This document shows positions 1-3,803 of a stretch of 5,504 nt of DNA, piece by piece. Location of the stretch: positions 1 through 5,504 of the forward strand of contig MEKM01000109.1 of NCBI GenBank assembly GCA_001766965.1. Reading direction: 5' to 3'. Made by a program: the position numbers and the translations under genes. Position 1 is the first letter of the stretch; the number at the start of each line of letters is the position of its first letter. Below the pieces are notes generated by a model, which worked only from the letters and a program-made list of their open reading frames with translations, did not search any database and had not been told where the DNA came from. Source of the stretch: Acidobacteria bacterium RIFCSPHIGHO2_01_FULL_67_28 (GTDB lineage: Bacteria > Acidobacteriota > Terriglobia > Acidiferrales > 2-02-FULL-67-57).

Positions 1-80
1 GCGAGAAGGGGCTGCGCTTCGCCATCCGCGAAGGCGGCCACACCGTAGGAGCAGGGGCGGTAACAGAGATTTTGGAATAA
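1..80 (+). CDS. tuf: Elongation factor Tu, C-terminal end (5' partial)
   Basis: Only the last 25 codons are present, reading from position 3 to the TAA at 78-80. The peptide contains GLRFAIREGGHTVGAGAV and ends TEILE, the highly conserved C-terminus of domain III of bacterial EF-Tu. EF-Tu is the cytoplasmic GTPase that delivers aminoacyl-tRNA to the ribosomal A site. A tuf gene upstream of trnW-secE-nusG-rplKAJL-rpoB is a widespread bacterial arrangement and supports the call. Catalytic and GTP-binding parts lie outside the window. The stop region (66-81) has a near copy at 130-145, just before rpmG. Confidence 0.95.
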   Translation, partial: EKGLRFAIREGGHTVGAGAVTEILE

Positions 81-145
81 GCGGCGCCCTTCGGGCCTCT
101 GGCTCTCAGGGTAAACCGGCACCGTCACTGAAATTTTGGAGTAAG
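66..145 (+). repeat. Imperfect 16-bp direct repeat at tuf end and rpmG leader
   Basis: Positions 66-81 (GAGATTTTGGAATAAG) and 130-145 (GAAATTTTGGAGTAAG) match at 14 of 16 bases in direct orientation. The first copy includes the tuf stop codon. The second supplies the GGAG ribosome binding site of rpmG. They bracket the first hairpin repeat, so a local duplication or insertion at the end of tuf is a possible origin. An A/T-rich 13-base core in GC-rich DNA is unlikely to be chance, but function is unknown. Confidence 0.55.
87..116 (+). repeat. Short palindromic hairpin repeat, copy 1
   Basis: The copy begins CCCTTCGGGCC and ends CTCAGGGTAAAC. It folds as CCCT (87-90) with AGGG (108-111), a TC/TC internal mismatch, then GGGCC (93-97) with GGCTC (101-105) closed by a three-base TCT loop. 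Copies 2 and 3 share the CCCTTCGG left edge and the CTCAGGGTAAA right edge. It lies between tuf and rpmG. There is no T tract after it, so it is not a standard intrinsic terminator, although partial attenuation or a processing role is possible. Confidence 0.7.
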
Positions 146-147
146 AG

Positions 148-297
148 ATGCGCGAGATCATCACGCTCGAGTGCACCGAGTGCAAGGGCCGGAACTACAC
201 CACCACCAAGAACCGGCGCAAGCATTCGGAGCGGCTGGAAACGAAGAAGTTCTGCTCCCGGTGCCGGAAGCACACCGGGCACAAGGAGACGAAGTAG
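148..297 (+). CDS. rpmG: Ribosomal protein bL33
   Basis: This 49-residue protein belongs to the large ribosomal subunit, where L33 sits near the E site and contacts 23S rRNA. The sequence starts MREIITLECTECKGRNY and continues with the family-typical TTTKNRR and a basic end, KHTGHKETK. C9-x2-C12 and C36-x2-C39 are the four cysteines of the zinc-binding form of L33, so this is the zinc-dependent rather than the cysteine-free paralogue. Length matches the family (about 50). The ATG has GGAG at 138-141 six bases upstream. It is flanked by a perfect 12-bp inverted repeat (105-116 and 305-316), the edges of hairpin copies 1 and 2. rpmG between tuf and secE is a common arrangement. Confidence 0.96.
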   Translation: MREIITLECTECKGRNYTTTKNRRKHSERLETKKFCSRCRKHTGHKETK

Positions 298-298
298 C

Positions 299-340
299 AG
301 GGGCGTTTACCCTGAGGCGCAGCCGAAGGGTAGGTTCAAC
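299..340 (+). other. Split 17-base copy of the tRNA-Trp 5' end
   Basis: Bases 299-306 (AGGGGCGT) equal the first 8 bases of the intact tRNA-Trp gene (643-650), and bases 332-340 (AGGTTCAAC) equal its next 9 bases (651-659). The two pieces are collinear and separated by 25 bases (307-331) that are hairpin repeat copy 2. Similarity fades after position 342. This looks like a duplicated tRNA 5' end into which the palindrome inserted, or an attachment-site-like duplication. Caveat: if the repeat's true edge is GTAAAC, bases G305 and T306 belong to the repeat and the left match shortens to six bases. Confidence 0.5.
305..331 (-). repeat. Short palindromic hairpin repeat, copy 2 (reverse orientation)
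   Basis: On the minus strand this reads ACCCTTCGGCTGCGCC then TCAGGGTAAAC, the same unit as copies 1 and 3. On the plus strand ACCCT (309-313) pairs with AGGGT (327-331), followed by a tandem G-A/A-G mismatch (314-315 with 325-326), then GGC (316-318) with GCC (322-324) and a GCA loop. As RNA the tandem GA would be a stable sheared pair. It sits just downstream of rpmG and upstream of the GIY-YIG gene, facing copy 3. Confidence 0.7.
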
Positions 341-642
341 AGTGCCGTGGCAGAGGAGAAGGGGAATGCGTGGTTTTGCTACATGGTTCGCTGCCGCGAT
401 GGTTCCTTCTACGCAGGAATCACGAATGACCTGCGGAGACGGGTCGATGAGCACAATCGAGGCGAAGCAGCGAGTTACACAGCCAAGCGGCGTCCAGTCA
501 AGCTGATTTGGGCGGAAGGGTTCGACAGTCAAAGGGCGGCGAGGAGACGAGAAGTTGAGGTCAAGGGTTGGAGCCGGAGGAAGAAAGTGGACCTGCTGCG
601 CAGAAACCCTTCGGCTCCGCCTTCGGCGTCGGCTCAGGGTAA
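307..642 (+). mobile_element. Candidate small insertion carrying a GIY-YIG nuclease
   Basis: This 336-bp segment begins TTACCCTGAG (307-316) and ends with its exact reverse complement CTCAGGGTAA (633-642). The bases on both sides are identical: AGGGGCGT at 299-306 and 643-650, resembling an 8-bp target duplication. The right copy is the 5' end of tRNA-Trp. The inside holds one gene, a GIY-YIG endonuclease-fold protein. No transposase or recombinase is present. The structure is seen directly; mobility is inference. The alternative is two independent hairpin repeats that happen to flank a resident gene, since the same hairpin also occurs at 87-116 beside rpmG. Confidence 0.4.
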
Positions 643-652
643 AGGGGCGTAG
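347..652 (+). CDS. Small GIY-YIG endonuclease-like protein (YhbQ/UPF0213 type)
   Basis: The 101-residue product is a single GIY-YIG domain of the stand-alone UPF0213/YhbQ type, putative metal-dependent nucleases of uncertain role. The GIY equivalent is the CYMVR stretch (11-15) and the YIG equivalent is YAG (22-24). DLRRRVDEHN (28-37) holds the conserved Arg and His, YTAKRRPV (44-51) is typical of the family, and E69 in RRREVEVKG is the expected metal-binding Glu. The domain ends near residue 85. The last 15 residues (NPSAPPSASAQGKGA) are encoded by hairpin repeat copy 3 plus the first bases of tRNA-Trp, and the TAG stop (650-652) is tRNA bases 8-10. The GTG at 347 is the only usable start before the domain; its ribosome site is weak. 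It interrupts the rpmG-trnW spacing usual for this locus. Confidence 0.85.
   Translation: MAEEKGNAWFCYMVRCRDGSFYAGITNDLRRRVDEHNRGEAASYTAKRRPVKLIWAEGFDSQRAARRREVEVKGWSRRKKVDLLRRNPSAPPSASAQGKGA
606..642 (+). repeat. Short palindromic hairpin repeat, copy 3 (expanded)
   Basis: ACCCT (606-610) pairs with AGGGT (636-640), with the same TC/TC mismatch as copy 1. The inside is longer than in the other copies and holds a second hairpin, CGCC (618-621) with GGCG (625-628) around TTC. The left edge CCCTTCGGC and right edge GGCTCAGGGTAA match the other copies. It overlaps the 3' end of the GIY-YIG reading frame and abuts the first base of tRNA-Trp, so it lies in any tRNA precursor and could affect 5' processing. 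Confidence 0.7.
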
Positions 653-717
653 GTTCAACGGTAGACCGCCGGTCTCCAAAACCGGATGTGGGGGTTCGAA
701 TCCCTCCGCCCCTGCCA
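643..717 (+). tRNA. trnW: tRNA-Trp (anticodon CCA)
   Basis: A complete cloverleaf is visible. The acceptor AGGGGCG (643-649) pairs with CGCCCCT (707-713), the discriminator is G714, and CCA is encoded at 715-717. The D stem is GGTT (652-655) with GACC (664-667). The anticodon stem CCGGT (669-673) pairs with ACCGG (681-685) around loop CTCCAAA, with anticodon CCA at 676-678, which reads UGG (Trp). The variable loop is 686-689, and the T stem 690-694 pairs with 702-706 around TTCGAAT. The sequence closely resembles E. coli tRNA-Trp. Placement just before secE is common in bacteria. The 5' end overlaps the stop of the GIY-YIG gene by 10 bases, and a hairpin follows directly at the 3' end. Confidence 0.98.
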
Positions 718-734
718 ATTCGCGCGAGCGAATT
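717..734 (+). promoter_or_regulatory. Hairpin with GNRA-type loop abutting tRNA-Trp CCA
   Basis: AATTCGC (717-723) and GCGAATT (728-734) are perfect reverse complements around the four-base loop GCGA, a GNRA tetraloop. The first A is the last base of the tRNA CCA. A 6-7 bp stem exactly at the tRNA 3' end could guide 3' maturation and separate the tRNA from the secE message. No T tract follows, so it is not a standard terminator. The role is inferred. Confidence 0.5.
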
Positions 735-755
735 GGGATCGAGTAAGGGAGTGCG

Positions 756-1049
756 ATGCGCGCAGTCAAAGAAGTAGCGATGGCCCCGGGCGGGGGCAGC
801 AGCGAGCCGCCCTCGGGCACGACGGCCGCGGTGCTCGGTTGGCCGGGGCGCACGCGGCAGTTCCTGCACGACGTGCGGCTGGAGATGCGCAACGTCACCT
901 GGCCGAGCTGGCCGGACGTGCAGGCGACGACCATCGTGGTGCTGGTGGCGACTTTCTTCTTCGGGTTCTACCTGGGCCTGGCGCTGGACGTCCCCCTGGG
1001 CCGGTTGATGGACTGGTTCTTGCGAATCGGCAAGGAGTTGGTGCGGTAG
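756..1049 (+). CDS. secE: Preprotein translocase subunit SecE
   Basis: SecE is the small essential membrane clamp of the SecYEG protein-conducting channel. This 97-residue version is the short one-helix type. Residues 1-30 are a Gly/Pro/Ser-rich cytoplasmic lead with no clear similarity. FLHDVRLEMRNVTWPS (36-51) is the amphipathic region with the family hallmark E-x-x-x-V-x-WPS, and residues 57-77, rich in V, L, F and A, form the single membrane span. The ATG at 756 has AAGGGAG at 745-751. A second in-frame ATG at 780 would shorten the protein by 8 residues and keep the domain, but has a weaker upstream site. The stop TAG shares one base with the nusG start, so secE and nusG are translationally linked. 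Confidence 0.95.
   Translation: MRAVKEVAMAPGGGSSEPPSGTTAAVLGWPGRTRQFLHDVRLEMRNVTWPSWPDVQATTIVVLVATFFFGFYLGLALDVPLGRLMDWFLRIGKELVR
1032..1037 (+). promoter_or_regulatory. nusG ribosome binding site inside secE
   Basis: AAGGAG lies 11 bases before the GTG at 1049, within the last codons of secE. It fixes the nusG start at this GTG, giving a normal NusG N-terminus (VEQATKQKQWYIIHTYSGFE). The reading frame stays open upstream to 686, but that extension would run through the tRNA and secE and is not family-like. Confidence 0.7.
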
Positions 1050-1594
1050 TGGAACAAGCGACCAAACAGAAGCAGTGGTACATCATCCACACCTACTCGG
1101 GCTTCGAGCGCAAGGTGGCCGAGAGCCTGCGGAGCCGCGTGGAAGCCTTCGGGCTGCAAGAGCGGATTGGCGAGGTAAAGATCCCCACCGAGCCGGTCAT
1201 CGAGATGAAGGGCGGCAAGAAAGTGACCAGCGAGCGCATGTTCTACCCGGGCTACGTGCTGGTCGAGATGGAGATGGACGAGCACACCTGGCACGTGGTG
1301 CGCTCGACGCCGCGGGTCACCGGGTTCGTGGGCAGCGGCACGTCGCCGACGCCGCTGTCGCCGGCCGAGGTCGAACAGATCCTCCACCGCGTGGAGGTGG
1401 CCGCCGACAAGCCCAAGCCCAAGTTGAGCTTCGAGCGCAACGAGAGCGTGCGCATCATTGACGGGCCCTTTACGAACTTCACCGGGGTGGTGGAGGAAGT
1501 CAACCCGGAGCGCAACACCCTGAAGGTGATGGTGACGATTTTCGGCCGGGCCACCCCGGTCGAGCTCGATTTCCTGCAAGTGGAGAAGGTGTAG
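1049..1594 (+). CDS. nusG: Transcription termination/antitermination factor NusG
   Basis: NusG binds the clamp of RNA polymerase, controls pausing and Rho termination, and bridges polymerase to ribosomal protein S10. The 181-residue protein is of normal length. The NGN domain (about 8-110) starts QWYIIHTYSGFE and contains the FYPGYVLVEM strand used to contact polymerase. After a short linker rich in K and P, the KOW domain (about 131-181) reads VRIIDGPFTNFTGVVEEV and ends LDFLQVEKV, as in typical NusG. The GTG start overlaps the secE stop by one base (TAGTG). The rplK ATG follows after 3 bases. Position in secE-nusG-rplK is the standard one, so this is housekeeping NusG and not an RfaH- or LoaP-type paralogue. 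Confidence 0.97.
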   Translation: MEQATKQKQWYIIHTYSGFERKVAESLRSRVEAFGLQERIGEVKIPTEPVIEMKGGKKVTSERMFYPGYVLVEMEMDEHTWHVVRSTPRVTGFVGSGTSPTPLSPAEVEQILHRVEVAADKPKPKLSFERNESVRIIDGPFTNFTGVVEEVNPERNTLKVMVTIFGRATPVELDFLQVEKV

Positions 1595-1597
1595 GCC

Positions 1598-2041
1598 ATG
1601 GCCGCCCCCAAAGGCAAGAAGATTACGGCGCTGATCAAGCTGCAGATTCCCGCCGGGAAGGCCACGCCGGCGCCGCCCGTGGGCCCGGCGCTCGGCCAGC
1701 ACGGCGTGAACATCATGGAGTTTTGCAAGCAGTTCAACGCCAAGACGTCGGCGAAGGACCAGGAAGGGCTGATCATCCCGGTGGTGGTGACGGTCTTCCA
1801 TGACCGCTCCTTCACCTTCATCACCAAGACGCCCCCGGCGGCGGTGCTCTTGAAGCGCGCCGCCAACATCGCCAAGGGCTCGGGCGAGCCCAACAAGAAC
1901 AAGGTCGGCACCGTGACCGAGAAACAGGTGGCGGAAATCGCCAAGGTGAAGATGCCGGACTTGAACACCGCGTCGCTCGAGGCGGCCGTGAAGACCGTCA
2001 AGGGCACGGCCCGCTCGATGGGCCTGGACGTGGTGCCCTAA
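1598..2041 (+). CDS. rplK: Ribosomal protein uL11
   Basis: L11 forms the base of the GTPase-associated stalk on 23S rRNA, works with L10/L12 in factor recruitment, and is needed for stringent-response sensing by RelA. The product is 147 residues, close to the usual 140-145. The N-terminal domain holds LQIPAGKATPAPPVGPALGQ then HGVNIMEFCKQFN; its prolines and glycines form the face bound by thiostrepton-type antibiotics. The C-terminal RNA-binding domain contains AANIAKGSGEPNKNKVGTVT and KMPDLNTASLEAAVKTVKGT, ending in the usual SMGLDV region. GGAGAAGG at 1582-1589, inside nusG, is the likely ribosome site. The gap to nusG is 3 bases. Confidence 0.98.
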   Translation: MAAPKGKKITALIKLQIPAGKATPAPPVGPALGQHGVNIMEFCKQFNAKTSAKDQEGLIIPVVVTVFHDRSFTFITKTPPAAVLLKRAANIAKGSGEPNKNKVGTVTEKQVAEIAKVKMPDLNTASLEAAVKTVKGTARSMGLDVVP

Positions 2042-2045
2042 GGAG
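2040..2045 (+). promoter_or_regulatory. rplA ribosome binding site overlapping rplK stop
   Basis: AAGGAG uses the last two bases of the rplK TAA stop and ends 7 bases before the GTG start of rplA. Ribosomes ending rplK therefore sit on the rplA initiation site, which supports translational coupling and fixes the GTG start. Confidence 0.75.
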
Positions 2046-2052
2046 ACCGAAG

Positions 2053-2763
2053 GTGAGCGTAGCCGTCGCCCGCAGCGGAAAAAAGATTCGCCAGGCCCGC
2101 GCCCAGGTGGAAAAGCGCCCGTACGCAATGGACGAGGCCACCGCGCTGCTGAAGAAAGTCCACTTCACCAAGTTCGACGAAACCGTCGAGCTGGCGCTGA
2201 ACCTGGGGGTTGACCCCAAGCACGCCGACCAGATGGTGCGCGGCACGGTGGTGCTGCCGCATGGCCTCGGCAAGAGCGTGCGCGTGGTGGCCATCGCCGG
2301 GGGCGAAAAGGTGAAGGAAGCCGAAGCGGCCGGGGCCGACTTCGTGGGCGGCGACGACCTGGTGCAGAAGATCCAGCAGGGCTGGATGGACTTCGACGCC
2401 GTCATCGCCACGCCCGACATGATGAAGTCGGTGGGGCGGCTGGGGCGGGTGCTGGGGCCGCGGGGCCTGATGCCGAACCCGAAGACCGGCACGGTCACCT
2501 TCGACGTCGGCAAGGCCATCCAGGAGACCAAGGCCGGCAAGGTGGAGTTCCGCGTGGAGAAGGGCGGCATCATTCACACGGCCGTCGGCAAGGTTTCTTT
2601 CGACGCGGCCAAGCTCGCCGAGAACGCCCGGGCGCTCATCGGCGCCGTGGTGCGCGCCAAGCCGGCGGCCGCCAAGGGGCGCTACGTGAAGAAGATTACC
2701 TTGAGCTCGACCATGGGACCGGGGATTGTGATCGACCCGGCTTCGGTCGAAGCCAACATCTAG
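2053..2763 (+). CDS. rplA: Ribosomal protein uL1
   Basis: L1 is the protein of the mobile L1 stalk that helps move deacylated tRNA out of the E site. In many bacteria it also represses its own operon by binding an mRNA mimic of its 23S site. The 236-residue product matches the family length. The signature LGPRGLMPNPKTG is at about residues 134-146. The N-terminal part contains the typical FDETVELALNLGVDPKHADQ and VRGTVVLPHG segments, and the end has the usual IVIDPASVEANI. The GTG start is set by AAGGAG at 2040-2045. The next gene, rplJ, starts 14 bases after the stop. Confidence 0.98.
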   Translation: MSVAVARSGKKIRQARAQVEKRPYAMDEATALLKKVHFTKFDETVELALNLGVDPKHADQMVRGTVVLPHGLGKSVRVVAIAGGEKVKEAEAAGADFVGGDDLVQKIQQGWMDFDAVIATPDMMKSVGRLGRVLGPRGLMPNPKTGTVTFDVGKAIQETKAGKVEFRVEKGGIIHTAVGKVSFDAAKLAENARALIGAVVRAKPAAAKGRYVKKITLSSTMGPGIVIDPASVEANI

Positions 2764-2777
2764 AGGAGACGCCGGCC

Positions 2778-3314
2778 GTGGCCAAGAAGCGCAGCCAGAA
2801 GCAGCGGGACATCGAAGCGCTGCACGAGGATTTGCTGCAGGTGTCGAGCCTGCTGCTGGCGAGCTTTCAGGGGCTGACCGCCCAGCAGGACACGGAACTG
2901 CGGCGGCTGATCCACAGCGTGGGGGGGAAGTACCGCGTGGTGAAGAACACCTTGGCGCAGCGCGCTGCCCAGGACACGCCGGCCGCGTCCCTGCTCCAGG
3001 GCTTGAAGGGGGCGAACTCCATCGCCTACACCCAGGGCGACCCGCTGGCGCTGGCCAAGGCGCTGGCCAAGTACGCCAAAGACAACCCGAGCTTCGCCTT
3101 CCGCGCCGGCCTGGTGGAGGGCCGGGTGGTGTCGGTGGCCGAGCTGCAAGCCCTGGCCAGCCTGCCCGGGCGCGAGGAGCTTTTCGCCAAGCTGCTGGGC
3201 CTGCTGCAAGCTCCGGCGCAGCGCCTGGTGGTGGTCTTGAGCGCCCCGGGGCGCCAAGTGGCCGTGGTGCTGGGCCAGGCGGAGAAAGAGAAAAAGTTCA
3301 AGGAAGCAGACTGA
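2778..3314 (+). CDS. rplJ: Ribosomal protein uL10
   Basis: L10 anchors L7/L12 dimers to the L11-binding region of 23S rRNA. The 178-residue length is normal. The N-terminal rRNA-binding domain includes LLLASFQGLTAQQDTELRRL and YRVVKNTLAQRAA, the L10 pattern. The C-terminal part (LPGREELFAKLLGLLQAPAQ, then a Lys-rich helix KEKKFKEAD) is the platform for L12 dimers. Start is GTG with GAGGAG at 2763-2768, nine bases upstream. The gap to rplA is only 14 bases, so the long L10 leader found before rplJ in E. coli and Bacillus cannot be there; if L10 autoregulates here, its site must lie inside rplA or elsewhere. Confidence 0.97.
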   Translation: MAKKRSQKQRDIEALHEDLLQVSSLLLASFQGLTAQQDTELRRLIHSVGGKYRVVKNTLAQRAAQDTPAASLLQGLKGANSIAYTQGDPLALAKALAKYAKDNPSFAFRAGLVEGRVVSVAELQALASLPGREELFAKLLGLLQAPAQRLVVVLSAPGRQVAVVLGQAEKEKKFKEAD

Positions 3315-3347
3315 ACTCATCTTTCCGAGACGAGGAGGAACACCGCA

Positions 3348-3737
3348 GTGAGCGAGAAAGCCAAGTTGGACAAGCTGGTTGAAGAAATCAAGGGCCTCTC
3401 CTTGCTGGAGGCCGCGGAGCTGGTGAAGCGGCTGGAGGAGGAGCTGGGCGTGTCGGCAGCTGTGCCGATGATGGCGGCGGCCGGGGCGGCCGGCGCTCCG
3501 GGCGCGGCGGCGGCGGCCGAGGAACAGACGGAGTTTACGGTCGTCCTGAGCGAGGTGGGACCGAACAAGATCAACGTCATCAAGGCGGTCCGCGAGGTCA
3601 CCAGCCTGGGCCTGAAGGAGGCCAAGGATCTGGTCGACAGCGCCCCCAAGCCGGTCAAAGAGGGCGTGCCCAAGGACGAGGCCGAGACCATCAAGAAGAA
3701 GTTCGAAGCGGCTGGTGCCAAAGTCGAAGTCAAATAG
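3348..3737 (+). CDS. rplL: Ribosomal protein bL12 (L7/L12)
   Basis: L7/L12 forms the flexible multi-copy stalk that recruits EF-Tu, EF-G, IF2 and RF3. The product has 129 residues, slightly above the usual 120-125. The N-terminal dimerisation helix region spans about 1-40 (KLDKLVEEIKGLSLLEAAEL). The hinge (about 41-59) is almost only Ala, Gly, Met and Pro. The C-terminal factor-binding domain (60-129) has EFTVVL, then PNKINVIKAVREVTSLGLKE and AKDLVDSAPKPVKEGV, the family core with the conserved Lys and Gly residues. The start is GTG with a strong GAGGAGGA at 3332-3339, fitting the need for several L12 copies per ribosome. rpoB follows 66 bases later beyond a hairpin. Confidence 0.98.
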   Translation: MSEKAKLDKLVEEIKGLSLLEAAELVKRLEEELGVSAAVPMMAAAGAAGAPGAAAAAEEQTEFTVVLSEVGPNKINVIKAVREVTSLGLKEAKDLVDSAPKPVKEGVPKDEAETIKKKFEAAGAKVEVK

Positions 3738-3738
3738 C

Positions 3739-3771
3739 CCCTCGGGCCCCGACCGGAGTCGGGGCCGAGGG
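3739..3771 (+). promoter_or_regulatory. Strong GC-rich hairpin between rplL and rpoB
   Basis: CCCTCGG-G-CCCCGAC (3739-3753) pairs with GTCGGGGCCGAGGG (3758-3771): 14 base pairs, one bulged G in the left arm, and loop CGGA. It begins 2 bases after the rplL stop. No T tract follows, so it is not a full intrinsic terminator. In E. coli the rplL-rpoB gap holds a partial attenuator and an RNase III site that lower rpoBC output relative to ribosomal proteins. A similar role here is an inference from position and shape. Confidence 0.65.
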
Positions 3772-3796
3772 CGGAGTGTTTCCGCAGGAGCCGGAA
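3771..3796 (+). promoter_or_regulatory. Two mutually exclusive small hairpins before rpoB
   Basis: GCGGA (3771-3775) can pair with TCCGC (3781-3785) around GTGTT. Alternatively TTCCG (3780-3784) can pair with CGGAA (3792-3796) around CAGGAGC. Both need bases 3781-3784, so only one forms at a time. The second would cover the first two bases of the AAGGAG ribosome site (3795-3800), which lies only 3 bases before the rpoB ATG. This could tune rpoB translation, but the stems are only 5 bp and may be incidental. Confidence 0.3.
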
Positions 3797-3803
3797 GGAG
3801 TCT

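Noticed and set aside
50..59. AGCAGGGGCG inside tuf, identical to 296-305 and including the AGGGGCG of the tRNA
   Set aside because: Here the bases encode the conserved GAGAV part of EF-Tu. No further tRNA-like or repeat sequence follows, so I take it as chance in GC-rich DNA.
81..120. Intrinsic terminator after tuf
   Set aside because: The hairpin is real, but no run of T follows on the plus strand, so I list it only as a repeat.
555..746. A 63-codon open frame running through the tRNA-Trp gene
   Set aside because: Most of it overlaps the end of the nuclease gene and the whole tRNA; its GGSNPSAPA stretch is just the T arm and acceptor read as protein.
686..1048. N-terminal extension of NusG back to an ATG at 686
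   Set aside because: The extension would be read through the tRNA-Trp and secE in another frame. The GTG at 1049 with AAGGAG upstream gives a normal 181-residue NusG.
968..2128. A 386-codon minus-strand open frame over secE, nusG and rplK
   Set aside because: Arg/His/Leu-rich shadow of three secure genes; no domain pattern and no credible start.
3472..3525. Low-complexity GGC-rich stretch in rplL as a possible repeat array
   Set aside because: It encodes the Ala/Gly hinge of L7/L12, which is normally low in complexity.
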